Of a stretch of DNA of 64,000 nucleotides, positions 1-12,880 are shown in pieces. The notes below the pieces were generated by a model, which did not search any database, was not told the DNA's origin, and saw nothing but the letters and a program-made list of their open reading frames with translations. The first letter of the stretch is position 1. Every line of letters begins with the position of its first letter. Origin of the DNA: Styela clava. Lineage: Eukaryota > Chordata > Ascidiacea > Stolidobranchia > Styelidae. Location: positions 4,308,001-4,372,000 of the forward strand of contig NC_135264.1 of NCBI RefSeq assembly GCF_964204865.1, given 5' to 3'. The position numbers were made by a program, and so were the translations under genes.

Positions 1-3000
1 TACTCCAAGAATATATACTATCACATTACGAAATGTGCTATGCAGTAGTAGGAAGATATACTATCACATTACGTCTCGTCAGCAGTCGCAGTTATTCGTT
101 AGAGAGTGTCCTCTGGCAAATAGAGAACAAAAAATTTGTTCCTAATCATTCAGATGCAAATGATTCAGTGGAAACGGACATTCCTTATGTCGCACAACCT
201 GACGCGAAGACATGACCTACCCAAACATAACACGTCTTCACTATGCGACGGCGTAAGCTATAAGACCTCTTACGGTCTCATTCTGTTGCTATAACAACTA
301 GGAAATCAACGATACCAAACATGCGAGAGTGCTGTTATGATAAAGAATGACGCGTTCGGCAGGAATTGAAAAAGGTTGATTGTTTGTTTACAAGCTGATG
401 CTTACTCAAGCATAAGCGTGACGTCGTACGAATAATGGTCCAGGAGCGACATCTAGCGTGTAGAAAACAAAACATAGCTTCCAACGAGCCCTGAGTGATG
501 CGTCAGGCGTTATTGGTTAACGAGAAATTATAAATTAAAAAAAAAAAAAATGGGCTTAGATGTACCGGCAGCAATCGGTGTATAATATTGCAACACATCA
601 TATAAAATATATTCATATTCATGAAGAGCACGTTGAAAATACGGCTACATATTCAAGAAAGGAAAATATCGAAAATAAGGCGGGAAAGATAAAATCTAAC
701 AATTTTTTCCTTTACGCCCCTCAATAAATTGTCCACGCCCTTGTGATAAGCTATGCTTATTCTAAAGATACAAAGACGACAATTTGTAGCATACTGATAT
801 CCATTTACATTCATTCTATATTATTTGCAGATTTTCAATATTATAAATATTACTTATTTTTAATGATCTGTCAGTGTGCTATGTTGTATCTTACTATCTA
901 AATCTTAAATAGTTAATAGTTTATTAGTGTGTTATATTTTACCTTCAAGTTCTCTATAGTCTTTCCCTCCCAGCAACTTCCTGAAAATATAGGTCAATAA
1001 ATAACTTCAGCCACAGACATTGTAGACATATATTTATATATATATATAAATAAGAACAGGACAGATTATTACTACGGAATAAACGATAAGGAAATAAGAA
1101 TTATATTTCCAGATTCGATCATTTATGAACATGGGACGGTATGATTACTGAGACTATTAGCAACGGGGATATAGGCTGACTATAGTAGATTTACAATTCG
1201 GTGGGATCTCATGTATATAGTGATCTTTAAACTGGTTATCGAGCAGCGACACCCAAGTTTCTAATATCTAATTAAAAAAGGAAGAATTCCAGAGTCTTGA
1301 AACTACTATATCTCATATTGACGGCGTGTGCCGTATAAACGATCCAACTAACACCATTCAGTAGAGAATATAAACGAGAGTTTATATGAATTAAGCTCTT
1401 CACACGTGATTAGGCATAACACGACGTGACCCGCACCAACAATAGGGAAAATATGACATATATTCCCATGTCTCTAAATTTAAACAGTCCTGAACATATG
1501 AATACTTAGCACTTTTACCAAGGGGATATGGACCAAAAAAAGTTTACACTTGGTTGAATATAATTTACACAGTATTGTTTTTGAAAATTTTAGTTGGGAC
1601 ACCAGTTCTTTAAGGTGTAAGATTAACGGCTATCTTAATACACTTAGTATGACTCACTCTTATAATATCATTATTGGAAATTTGGGGCGATTTCAGTTTG
1701 AAGTATAGTTGGGAACATCAATGACATTGTTATCAACTGTTTACTACCAGAGCGTTTACTACCACGATGAACTACAGTTAAATTTAGGACATTAGTCTGA
1801 TTACCATTATCATTTGTGGCAAAAACGCTCATCAGATTAATAAAAAACGCCAGGACTACGATTTCAGGGAAATTAGGCATATTAGTGTGTATATAGGCAC
1901 CCCATTATAAACAACAAGGTAAACAATAAGTTTTAATATTTGCATGGTTATTAAGTTGGGGTTGTGTTTTAACCGAATTGCACTTAACGAGGCATAGTTC
2001 AAATCCTTTCAGTATCTCTGCAGATATACACTGCTGGATTAACTTATAGTATCACTTTAAAAAAATTCACTGTTTGTAGTAATCACAACGTGACGCCCTA
2101 TTGCGATGAAACGCCTTTTATTTATGCTGACCCAATGAACTTCACCTAAACTGACATTACAAGATAGTAATTGGTCTTTCGGTTTGGACGGTTAAACGAA
2201 ACAACAGCAGATGGGACAACACAGCAGTTAGCCCCTGAACGTGCAGCGCTATACTGACTACGCCATTATTCACCGGATATTGCTACAGTTAATTTGTAGT
2301 ACAGAATAGTTAATTTCGCGATTATACTCAAAATATTAAAAGTAATAATTTGTCTGTAGATTTCCCGAAAAAAAATACAACATAATATTTATTTATAGAC
2401 ATGTAAATTGAAAGATTTCAAATGATATGATTACATACTTGCTCTTCAGACTTGATAGGCCTCCATCTCACTCAGTGATGAAAATCTGACACTTGACGAA
2501 TTTCTTTTGGTGCAATGATAAATTGTTCTGTCGACTTTCAAGCAGTGTTTTAAAACGCTGAAAATCAATATATAGATCGTGATTTTGTGTGAGTCAATTC
2601 TAAATTTGAATTAAACTAAATTTCATGGAGCCAACTATGCCATTTTCAGGTAGTTTTTTCACACAAATGTTATTTTACAGAGACACCACAAAGCTATGCT
2701 TATGCTAAAGATACAAAAAACCAACTATGTAATTCAATTGAGGTCATTTTCAACTATGTCGCTGATTTCACCAAATTTACATCGTTTAGTTAAAATGATA
2801 TGTTAGTGTATCATATTGTACCTCATTTTGTATTGTTAAAGTGAGACTCTTTTCTGAATATTTTCTTCTAAAAATATACGTAAGTTTTAATAAAATACGT
2901 AACGGGTAAGTTTCGATATTTAATTTCATAAAATTTAAAATTTAGAAAGTTTAGACGAATAGACGAATAAAATTTATTCAGCGATTGACATTAAATTTCA

Positions 3001-3320
3001 AATATAAACTCTATAACATATCAGGTGTAGTCCTCAAACTGCACAAATTGCAAATATTACAATAACAATAAAATACTCAATGAATTTATTTAACTCTTTC
3101 ATGGAGTATACGACTAATTAATTACCTCTGATCAGTAATTTGTAGCATTATCACATTGTTCACGGTAGAGATCGCAAACTGGGGATCGCTATCCAGCAGG
3201 GAAGCGCGCAACGAATTTTAGGGGTCGCAAAGGGTACACCAATTTGATACAAGATACTATATTTATAGTACTTTTTTGGACTTCTGCTTTGAAACACAAT
3301 TATTAAAGCTTGTGCAAAAT
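1..3320. other. Non-coding, no gene recognised
   Basis: I see no convincing exon here. Small features only: an 18-bp direct repeat at 13-30 and 56-73, a poly-A run near 537-550, and a (TA)n stretch around 1030-1048. A diverged dispersed repeat pair lies at about 746-960 and 2688-2880, sharing a core around AAGCTATGCTTAT and CTAAAGATACAAA. The 60-70 residue open frames here have no domain, no splice context and no coding-like composition. Confidence 0.6.
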
Positions 3321-3321
3321 C

Positions 3322-3690
3322 TAAATCTTACAATTTCGATAGAATGCACAGGATCAAAAAAGCGGCATAACAATGTTCGGACCTCCTGAAGTATGCGCAC
3401 CAAGATGGCGCACAACCTGAACTCGGGTTGTGTACCTGGTTAGGATTCAGGTTATGCGACATTTTGGTGCGCATACATTAGGAGCACCCAATGTTGGCTT
3501 GCATCGAACTATTTAGCATTTTAAACGTGAACGTGGGTCTGACTTTTTTATATAAATCTTACAATTTCGAGAGAAAACACATGATCAGATAAGTGGCATA
3601 ACAATGCTGACTCTGATCGCAAGACCAGAGACGCGGTGCGCTCGCATCGAATTTTTTAGCATTTTAAACAAAAACAGTGGTATACAGGAA
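3322..3690. repeat. Two-copy tandem duplication, about 235 bp
   Basis: The stretch beginning AAATCTTACAATTTCGA at about 3323 recurs at about 3558. The shared downstream motifs GGCATAACAATG and GCATCGAA..TTTAGCATTT occur in both copies. The copies are diverged. The first copy carries a MITE inserted at its CAATGTT motif; the second copy keeps an uninterrupted CAATGCT at the matching place. Confidence 0.6.
3380..3488. mobile_element. Palindromic MITE, MULE-like, 9-bp TSD
   Basis: A 109-bp element with inverted ends: CTCCTGAAGTATGCGCACC on the left and the reverse complement of CTCCTAATGTATGCGCACC on the right. It is flanked by CAATGTTCG (3371-3379) and CAATGTTGG (3489-3497), which match at 8 of 9 positions. 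A 9-bp duplication is typical of Mutator-like elements. It is too short to code, so it would depend on a transposase supplied elsewhere. The element at 12642 has related ends. Confidence 0.75.
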
Positions 3691-3875
3691 TCAATAGGCG
3701 TCAAATAAAATGTTCAAATAATATTTACTTGTAATATTCCTCGTTCGTTAGTTCGTGTCTTTGAATCTTTAACCTTCAATATTTCTTTATCTGAAAAAAG
3801 TTAAGATATTGATAAATAAATTGTCGCAGAACTGTAGCTAGCATAATCAATGGACAGTGGGACTGAATTTAACGG

Positions 3876-4052
3876 ATCTTTTGCACAAAGCTCCCGCCAC
3901 GTTTTAAAATCACATATTAGTAATTATCCATTTGGGGTTAGGAATGATTTAAAATTTTGAATTTCCAGTGCAATCTGCATTCCTAACTTAAACTGGATAA
4001 TTACTAATTCTCTTATTTTGAACGTTGGTAGGGTCTTTGTACAAAGATCCAA
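3876..4052. mobile_element. Palindromic MITE (GGATCTTT family), copy 1
   Basis: The left end reads GGATCTTTTGCACAAAGCTC. The right end, read on the opposite strand, is GGATCTTTGTACAAAGACCC. The inverted repeat extends inward through AGTAATTATCCA and GTTAGGAATG on both arms, so the whole unit could fold as a hairpin. No coding capacity. I could not define a convincing target duplication. Confidence 0.65.
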
Positions 4053-4734
4053 TCCATACACAATAATATATTAAAGTAAAAAGGCTATGGCGAATCTCTA
4101 TTAAACCATGGATTTTGCGCTACATTTGCGAAAGTTTTGAAAGTAAGTGTATTACGTTTAAGTTTCTTCATGATAAGCTTATGTATTGCCATATAGGTTT
4201 TAAGTTTGGCCTATTTGTGAGAAAACGATAGAACCCGCTGTTAGTGAGTTGGGTGCAAAAGAGAATCATCCATCAATCTAGACTTCTGTATTAGTTAATA
4301 AGTCCAAGTCGTATAGGCCCGAAAACCTCTAATTTACCACTTATACAATAGTAAAATGAAAGCAACATAATAGCAATGAAAACAATGGGTATAAAGAACA
4401 TTTAACTCACCTGAATATTGTTTCGAACTCGCTGTCCTAACCCAACAGGCAGCCTATCCATACATCCTACACAAAATCAAATCTTATCCTATCACGAACA
4501 TTTGTGACTGACTGAAAGCGATGTCGCTTGTGGCTTCCCGCGCAAAAATATCTGACGAAAAAAGCTATCTGATTGTTGGTAATCAAATGTTTTTACCTGA
4601 TTACTTTAATTACTCCAGGTTGTCGTTACGAGCCGATCACGCTACTGACGCCTGATCTCAAAGTTGCAGAATGCAAATGGCGGTTGGATTTGCTTTATTC
4701 ATAGTATAATACCTAGTTCACAGTAATATTCTCA

Positions 4735-4978
4735 GGATCTTTTGTAACAAGCCCCGCCCCAAACCAACATCCCGCCAACGCTCGAATTAAATAAAAATAG
4801 TACTTATTCAGTTAAGGTGAGGGATGCAGATTCAGCCTGAAATTCAAATTTTCGAATCGTTCTAACCCAAAACCCTAACTGCATAATTACTCATTTTTTA
4901 TTTTAAAACTTGACAGGGGTGTTTAGCTCAGATCACACATTTTTGCATCAGTGACGGGAGCTTAGTACAAAGAATCCA
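4735..4978. mobile_element. Palindromic MITE (GGATCTTT family), copy 2
   Basis: A second, more diverged member of the family at 3876. It begins GGATCTTTTGTAACAAGC and, on the opposite strand, ends GGATTCTTTGTACTAAGCTC. The internal GGATGCAGATT and AACTGCATAATTACT motifs parallel the arms of copy 1. It has no open frame of note. Confidence 0.55.
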
Positions 4979-5784
4979 GCAATTCCATTATATTTGTCTG
5001 TTTACATTTGTCGAGTAAACGCGCACGTGAATGCCATCAAAAATGTAACCGTCCTACAACTCATTGAAAGAATAACGGCGTGTACAGGTTCAGCGTTATA
5101 TCAATGCATTCTCTGCATTGGCGTACAAATCTTAGCTCATTAACTGGCGCATAGCCAAGAATACTTTTAGGTTTTCTTACTATAACGTGCGGGCGATGTC
5201 GTTAAAAGGGAGGTCATAATGTGACGTTGCTTCGATGCCTACTATATAGTAATTTCTTCGCCCAAACCAAACGGCGGAGACATAACATCAGCAACGAGAT
5301 TAATCACGGTTCTATGTGAAGTAAATAATTGACTGCTCAAGACAAGAGCATACCGACGACAACAACTGATGATATATAGATCAACTATTCGAGACCATTC
5401 AAATATTTGGTGTTATGGAGCTCGTGAAGAGGTGGACTGTTATTGACGTAGCCCCACAATAAGAACGTAACAAAAACAAATTGTTACTTAGCGATCAATA
5501 TTGATGGGTGAATTGAAATTACTCTATTTAATACCTCAGATGTATTTGCTGCTGCTTAAATTTTATTAATGCCATTTTGAGTAGACGAATAGATCGCGGA
5601 GACCTTAGGTCCGTTTGAAGCACTTTGAGTCTGTCTCTAGATAAGACCTCTTGGTAAAGAACGATCATGATACAGGTATGTAAGGCCGTAAAGAACATTC
5701 CTGAGATTTCAACACCCAGGGGAAGGGTATACACGTATTTTAATGTATTTAGTATCTATGTCAGCCAGTGCACTGCAGCTGACT
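4979..5784. other. Non-coding, nothing recognised
   Basis: AT-rich sequence without recognisable exons, repeats or RNA genes. A 68-codon open frame on the minus strand at 5528-5734 has no domain-like features and is probably chance. Confidence 0.5.
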
Positions 5785-5985
5785 ATGTTTGCGTTGAGTG
5801 GCGCATCGTGCTAAGCCCTAGGAATGCGCTTGATTTCTAACCTAAGACTACCCCGCTTAGATTCGCAGGTTCAAATCCCGTAGGGGATAATTTAGTACCA
5901 GAGGATTGCTGGCGGCTTCCTCCCGCCACCCCTACCCCAAGCCACAGAACACTTGCACTTTTTAGGTCGCTTCGCGGAACACCAA
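5785..5985 (+). repeat. tRNA-derived SINE (probable)
   Basis: An A-box-like TGGCGCATCGTG (5799-5810) is followed about 69 bp later by a good B box, GGTTCAAATCC (5868-5878). This is the internal RNA polymerase III promoter layout of a tRNA-type SINE head. The sequence after the B box does not pair back to make an acceptor stem, so this is not an intact tRNA gene. The C-rich tail (about 5910-5945) and the region up to about 5985 would be the SINE body. Confidence 0.5.
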
Positions 5986-8200
5986 AAATGAAATTGATAA
6001 AGAAAAATGATGCAATGCAGCGAGTTGTTAAATGCGCCGCGAATACCTAAAATATGATTGGATATTTTTGTTTTGTTTTTTAATTTAAATGCTGGGTATA
6101 TGGATTAATAAATTATTTTCACCTTTCTATGTCGATTACTTTTCATTACGTAGTGTGTGCCTTTAATATTACGTAACAATGGAGTACTTTTATTTATCTG
6201 CTCAATCTATTATTATTTATCCACTGAATCGAGTTTAGCAAACATGAGTAATTTTTTCCGCATTTTAAAGTGTAACCAGGCAGAGGTGGAGGAAGAAAAG
6301 TTGACCTTTTGCCAATATCCTTTAGGCATACATGTTTACCTACAGCAAAACCAAAGCTGTAAACTTGATATTGAACTTGACAATCAAAAAGCTAGGCCGA
6401 CGGTTAACAAAAATGCCATCACCCGCAAAAAGTTTGTCAGCTTTAGGCCGACGGTGACGCGATATTCAACAGTCGTTAGTTGAGCGACAACTTTACGATG
6501 ACGTGATTGACATGGCGACCAATTTAGCCCTAAGCGAACGCCATATAAAAAAGATGTTTTTTTGTAGGCTTTCCCACTACCGGAGGAAAAAATCTCATTA
6601 TGTATAATTTTTGCAGCCATAGATTAAACATTTACATAAAGTCATCAGCTCCACGAAACTAGGGCTCAACGTCTCAACTTCTTAACTTTGGCCGCGAGTA
6701 GGGCTAGCCTAAATTTTACTGGTTGGCAAAATTGGCCCGACTTCGCTCAGTTGGATGATTCGTGTCAACCATAACATCGACTGATGGATTTCATTAATCA
6801 TCTTGCACAATTTCATTGATCATTTGAAGGCTCTCTCCTAACTTTCCAAGCTAAGGAAGAACGCAAGAGAATCGATTCCGGCCCATTACAAGTTGAAGCA
6901 GTGAAGAAAGCTTACTTGTGCCTTTATGGATTTCGCTTTGGGTAGGATCTTCATATAAGCGCGACTGGACTGAGGTCTGAACTCTGGATCTCCAGTTGGA
7001 TAATGTATATTTAATACACTGACTTGTAAAGATCCATTTGTACACTCAGTGTCCAATGAGAGGATGAGCTGAAAAAGCCTAACTTGGTAACATCACGCGC
7101 ACTCACTCAGAAATACAGGAGACCGATATCTGAGCAAAGTTACAGGCCAACACACTAAACTGCCAAGAAAGACTATAAAAAGACATGATATACTCGACAT
7201 AGTCGACCACATGTTGGAAGTACAGTAAGTTGGTCTCGCGCAATCCAACTCGTAATCCATTTAGATTCGCCAATATTATAAAACCTACGACACTTGCATA
7301 AATATAATTTTGTGTCTCCAGTATTAGATTTTCTATATGTAGCCTACTATTCAAACAACTGAACTATCGCACTATTGGATTCCTCGGGCCCCTTAAATGT
7401 TCCACTGGAATTATGCTTCACCAAAAAAAAAAAATTCAAAACCACTGGGTTGCATCAATAAATGATTCCATGTTTGATAACTTGACTAACTGGACAGCAT
7501 AACCGATTTTTAATCGCATAACCCACACGGACTGGTAACCTGGCAAAAGGGCGTGGTACTCAGGTTTGATTACGCAGTCATTTCGGCTTTCATCACCCCC
7601 ACCGGATTGTGTGTGGAAATGCTTTTTATTAAATTTCATATTTTTTTTTTTTTGAAACTTCATCGCTTTTGGCAGAATTCAAAAATCGAAAATACCTTAG
7701 AAGAGTGAGTAATTTGATACATAACATTATCACATTGCACCAAAACTTGTAGGGTCACATTTTTGCCAGAACAGCCATAGACCACTCACAACACTATCAC
7801 CCTTGTGTGGTGCATACCATATAAGTACACACCCTTTAAACTTGACCATTTCCCCGTTTTATAGTATATATGTGGTATCATCACTCAATGGTATTGTACT
7901 TACATCCAAATTCTTAATCTTATTACTATATTTACATGCAGTGTGTTTCATGTTGTGTTGTGTCTGTATTTATATATAGAGATGTTGTTTTGTTATACAA
8001 ACTCCTTTGTACACACAGTTTTGGATACTCCACTCTTACCTCTGTTACCAAACCCACCCACCCTCTTTGCACAACTGTCTGTATAAAGGACCATATTATA
8101 CGTATTTGATGTACCGTAATATAATTTATACATATCAAAAGGGATGTATGACGCATATTCGTGTTTTAGGCCAGTATGATCTTGTGCATACATACCGTAT
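5986..8200. other. Non-coding, nothing recognised
   Basis: Several overlapping short open frames occur on both strands (for example 6157-6483, 7103-7354, 7993-8259). None shows a domain, signal peptide, conserved motif or supported splice structure. Poly-A and poly-T tracts lie at about 7424-7435 and 7641-7652. A short inverted pair containing TTTAGGCCGACGGT sits near 6393 and 6444. Confidence 0.5.
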
Positions 8201-8268
8201 TCAGTATTTATAATTACTAATTCTTTTATATTGCTTTTACGAGACGAATAAACATACATACATACACC
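8201..8268 (+). mobile_element. 3' end of a LINE-like retroelement
   Basis: The segment TCAGTATTTATAATTACT...TTTTACGAGACGAATAAA ends in a short (CATA)n run. The same segment with the same tail occurs at 43701-43775, in unrelated flanking DNA. A shared 3' end finishing in a simple repeat is typical of truncated non-LTR retrotransposons. No reverse transcriptase frame is visible upstream. Confidence 0.5.
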
Positions 8269-8431
8269 GGACCAATATGTAAATCCTATCCCTTTCTTAC
8301 AAACTTTTAATAATAATATACAATAAACATATATAACCGCACGAACAAACGCAGCATGTTAATTACCGAATTTGCCTCGAGGAAAATCTGCCTATAAGTA
8401 ATATTTTGACGGCGGTGTCCTCGTCAGTCAC

Positions 8432-8679
8432 CGTAGCGCAGGGGTAGCGACTAGGTGCCGCTGAGCGTAAGTCTTTGGAGGATGAACTGATAGTAAGCCC
8501 CAAAACGGCCAAATATCAGTGAATAGCTCTAGAATAGAGCAAAATAGTATTGAAAAAGACGTTCTTACCACTTTGTGTCTAACTTTAAATGCCATGAAAT
8601 CGTTTGTTTCAAAATTTCGGATCTTAGGGCAAAAAATAAACACACTCGCTACCACTCAAAATTAAAAAAAAAAAAAAAG
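8432..8679 (+). repeat. Possible SINE fragment with poly-A tail
   Basis: GTAGCGCAGGGGTAGCG at about 8434 resembles a tRNA 5' half with its A box. An A-rich tail follows at 8664-8679. There is no good B box at tRNA spacing, so this is at most a degraded SINE. The minus-strand 75-codon frame across it is not convincing. Confidence 0.3.
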
Positions 8680-8750
8680 ATTGCGTAAGAAATTCCAATA
8701 TTCAAATCATTCCTAACACTAACTAGATAAATACCAACTTTTAAACGATG

Positions 8751-8799
8751 CGGACCGTTTGCGTGTAAAGCGAACGTGATGACCACTACACTGCAGAAA
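8751..8799 (-). pseudogene. Truncated tRNA-Val(UAC)-like sequence
   Basis: Read on the minus strand, it contains GTGTAGTGGTCATCACG, which is the D-arm region of animal valine tRNAs. It continues through CGCTTTACACGC with a TAC anticodon-like triplet, then stops at GGTCC. The T arm, with its B box, and the 3' acceptor strand are missing. It is therefore a pseudogene or the head of a SINE. Confidence 0.5.
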
Positions 8800-8911
8800 C
8801 GCATACGCCGGAGGGTCATATTAAAATGAACAATACTCTTGGGAGACTTCTATATAGGGAAACATATACACCCGTGGTTCGTGAAATCGGCTTGAAACCG
8901 ACCCTGATGTC

Positions 8912-8950
8912 TTTCCGTAGTGTAGTGGTCATCGCGTTTGCAAACGGTCC
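8912..8950 (+). pseudogene. Truncated tRNA-Val-like sequence, inverted mate
   Basis: TTTCCGTAGTGTAGTGGTC followed by ATCGCG and CAAACGGTCC matches the copy at 8751-8799 in inverse orientation, with the anticodon-loop part deleted. The pair is head to head, about 110 bp apart. It also lacks a T arm. Confidence 0.45.
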
Positions 8951-11900
8951 TTCCAAAGTGAGATACATGTTTTCCTGTTAACATTTCGCTCTAGCCTAAA
9001 ATCTTTGACGGATCTCGTTCATCGCCGTAAGAAATGGTGCATATTATGAACTTAGGTATCCTTTTTAAAGTATAAATTAACCCTTCGTGGTAGATTTTTA
9101 CTTCCTCCTAATATCTCAAAATACTTTTAAGATGAAATGAATATTTGCTCGAACAATCGATAATAACCAAATGTATTTTTATCATAATTATCACACATTT
9201 AAGAAAAACGGGTTGAAAGGCTGAAATTAATCAGTTGTTAAAAATATCTCAAATATAATATCTCAAGTAATTAAAGTTTAACTTCAGTGGGAAGTATTGA
9301 GCTAAACTTATAATAGAAAATAGTTGTCAAATCACCGACTTTTTTTTTAATTCTAGATAAGTAATTTTATCCGTTGCTAAAACGTGGAGATAATGAATAT
9401 AGACATTTCAAATGTCAAGTTGCTCAATTTAAAGCGTAAAAGTGTGGAATCGAGTAATATATGAACCGATTAAAATGAACAGGAGACGGATTAAAATATG
9501 CAGTGGATCTTGAGAAGACTTCCAAGTTTTTTAAAAACCCAAATAACACGCATATGTAGTTACCACACACCCTGCCTCTATACACGGCGGTTGTGAATTA
9601 AGTATTTTAGGTTCGAAACCTGCTTGGTCTAGCATTATATTCCTACCAAGCCGCAAGTTTCAGATTTTTACGTAAGAGTTACAGTTTCCGTGAAGCCTCG
9701 TTCTGAGTGGAAATACGAAACACCGTGAGAAAATGACCGCGGAGACTTATCATAACTACATTCTCATTCGTCACATATACAAATCGTTACGTTGTAAACG
9801 ATCCATCCAACGTGAATCTAGACCGCTAGGGTTGATATCTAACTTTTAAGTGTTTCCTCTTTCATGTCATTTATTTTGCCGTCATATCCATTGTGCAAGG
9901 CTGGCTGCATTCTGCGTTATTGGACACGTTAGTGGACATAACGATCGTTTTGTTATTATGTTGTTGTTGTACTTGTTCTTTGTAGCAGAAAAAAACTCTT
10001 TGATTACTGGACTAATCAATTTGAAACTAAACTTTTCGCTAGAACCCCAATACTTTTATTTATTTCAAGTATCCCGGTGTGCTGTATGGGATTCGTTTCT
10101 TCGTGTGATATGACGTCATCACAATTTTGCCACTATGTTGCGCTATGTGCTTATAAATTTGAGCATAACTCTCTTGTTTATCGCCATTTGATTGTTCACA
10201 GCGTACTCAATTATAAATTTTTACCCACTGTCTAATGAACACAATTGCTACGACACCGTCACTCCCACCACTTCAAGGCAAACCATATGCTTATTTTGTC
10301 TCATATTCTTTTGAATGATGTATAGGACTGAAACAAGTGCAGAAACGAAACATTTAGTGAACTTGCAAACAGCTGTGAAGATTATATCTCATATTCGGTA
10401 AACAAAGGTTTAGAATTCGAAGTTTTATAAGATTTTCATATTCAGCAAACGAATAATTCAAATTTTACAATTGCGGTAAATTTTGAATTCGACAAACAAA
10501 CTTTTCAAAATCTAAGTTTTGTGATGAAGTTTTTATTTCGTGTTGCAGTCCTAACCAATTACAATTCTTATTTCTACGCCGTGATTATCTTGTTAAAACG
10601 TGTAAAAACAATAAAAAACCGTCAAAAAGCACTAGAAACCTTGCTAAAAAGTGCAAAAATGTATCAGAAGTTCGCTCAACTTCATTTGTCTCTTGTAACT
10701 TTGCTCAGAGATCATTGTTCTATATTTTTGAGTGATGCGCGTAACTTTGCTTTCAGTAAATTTGCTTATACAAACACACACACTTTGCTCTGATTGCATA
10801 TAGAAGGAATGCACAAACTTCATGTGCGGCGAGCACCCTAATCATCATACACGAGTAGCAGACGTAAATTAACTCTTCGCTATATTTATCTCGGGAACTG
10901 AATGCCAAGCCCTGTATTATCCCCAAGATTAACAACTGAATAAAAAAAAATATGGCTATGTACTGATTTATATTCTTCGAGTAAAGTTGTAAATTGATGA
11001 TGTTTTAGCCTTTTTTGATATAATTCGTACACTTTACCACAATTTTCACATTACTTGAATTTCGAATACAATTTATTGGAATGGTCGTGATCACAAATGT
11101 ACTGATTGACTCGACATGGTTTGCAATACGCTAATCATTGTTATCAGATTTCCTATTTCCAGAGGTAAATAGTATCTTGTGCTACTATAATAGAAACCAG
11201 TCGAACTTAACATTTATTATTGCGATTTTGAGGAAAATCCATAACATGCACTGCGATTAATACTTCAGCCTTCTCCTCTTATGGAATTAGTTTGAAACGA
11301 GCACGCCAAAACCTGACAAAAATAGCACGTGGTGACTCAGTATTCTAAATTACCAAAATTATGTTGAAACCAATGCACCCATCGAAAATATTCATAACGG
11401 TCGGTTGTAAAATAGCAAATATGCAATTTATATATATGTATTCCTATTTTATCGATTTGATCGACAACACGGGGTTATTTTCGCTGTACTTGGGCGACGG
11501 TAATATTTGGGCCACATTTTGCTGTCGCACAAATAGTTTGGACTTTATTTTCTTTAGGAGCAAAAAGTGTGAAACTTTTTGTGATTCTGGTTCTTGTCGA
11601 CAGTTTCTAGGCCCAGCTATCTATCTTGTAGTTGTTTTTGCTAAGTTGGGGCTACAAATATATATCATGATTTCTCTTTTTAGACTCGGTTATCTTTTGA
11701 CAAGATTTTGAGGATTAACAGGAAATTTTTTTCGCTATCGTATTGTATTCCAATAATTCGCTGGAAACAGATCTGGAACTTGGAGTACTGTTATGGTAAA
11801 TTTCACCCTAAATGTGCAAACTTGCAGACTGGACCTATTACGTCATATATGGTATGTATCTGCTTAGTCAGGAGCGATGAGAAGTCGGTTTTAGTTATCG

Positions 11901-12632
11901 ATTCAAATAAAGGATAAATTCAGTCGGATCTTGCTCGCCTTATCGTACTTGGTAAGGATTTCCCATATTTAATCGAATTGGTGGGGATATCTCTTCAAGT
12001 GTGCAAAGTATCTCACTATCTAATTATGGCAGCCATGAGAATATATGGAGCAAACATAATAATCCTCTCCAGAGTGACAGAATAGAGTCTTTTCGTGATA
12101 TTATTAGGAGTGTTTATAGAGTTTCTTTTCAGGGTTTTGCTGATATATCAATTCAATGGACCATATATAAAAACTTTATTATGTTGTTTTGTTCTGCCAG
12201 CTAATATTTAGTAAGTTGCATATTAATAGTTTTATTTGAACTCCTGGATATGAATCACTGTTTGCCACAACTTGTGAATGAAGTTGCCAAAGTTCAATTC
12301 GTTACTTGAAGGTGAATATAATTTATTGAACAACTTTCATAATGTCAAATATTCATTAGTTTCATAGACACCCGATTAGTTTTTGTTTTGAGCATTAAAG
12401 ATTAAGTTTTTCAAACCAATCAATTTTGTACATTCTAGCATTGCTCAATCAGAAAATTAACTAATAATACATATTACATATGATAACAATTTTTGATTTG
12501 GCAACATATTCCATATTCTTAACAACATGCTTGACTATTGCCGACTTTATTTATATTTTGCTTGAAAGCTAACAAAAAAGCGGCGACGTCGTCTCATAAA
12601 CTGGTACCTATCTATATCGATAAATGAATATG
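8951..12632. other. Non-coding, nothing firmly recognised
   Basis: An isolated B-box-like GGTTCGAAACC occurs at about 9612, with no A box at tRNA spacing, perhaps a SINE relic. The longest frames (10521-10793, and 11361-11711 running into 11708-11917) have no motif I can name and no splice context. I see no exon or repeat that I can support. Confidence 0.45.
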
Positions 12633-12641
12633 AAACATTCA

Positions 12642-12871
12642 GTACTCCAGAAGTATGTGAACCAAGATGGCGGACACCGGAACATTGTATGTGTACAACG
12701 TTAGGGTTAGGCCATAATTTCAGGAACAAATACTACGGGACTCACTTGGGTATTCCCCGACCTTGTAATAGAACTAAGGAAAAGTAGAATACAATTATGG
12801 CCTAATCCTAACCTGGTGCACATACTACGTACCGGTGTCTGCCATCTTGGTTCACATATTTCTGGAGCGCC
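12642..12871. mobile_element. Palindromic MITE, MULE-like, perfect 9-bp TSD
   Basis: A 230-bp element with long imperfect inverted arms. The left arm contains CTCCAGAAGTATGTGAACC, and the right arm gives CTCCAGAAATATGTGAACC on the opposite strand. The similarity runs about 75 bp inward on each side. It is flanked by identical 9-bp duplications, AAACATTCA, at 12633-12641 and 12872-12880. It has the same end motif as the 109-bp element at 3380 and is non-coding. Confidence 0.85.
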
Positions 12872-12880
12872 AAACATTCA

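Noticed and set aside
11361..11917. Two adjoining frames considered as a decayed reverse transcriptase or membrane protein
   Set aside because: No reverse transcriptase or other family motif could be identified. The composition looks like AT-rich non-coding DNA.
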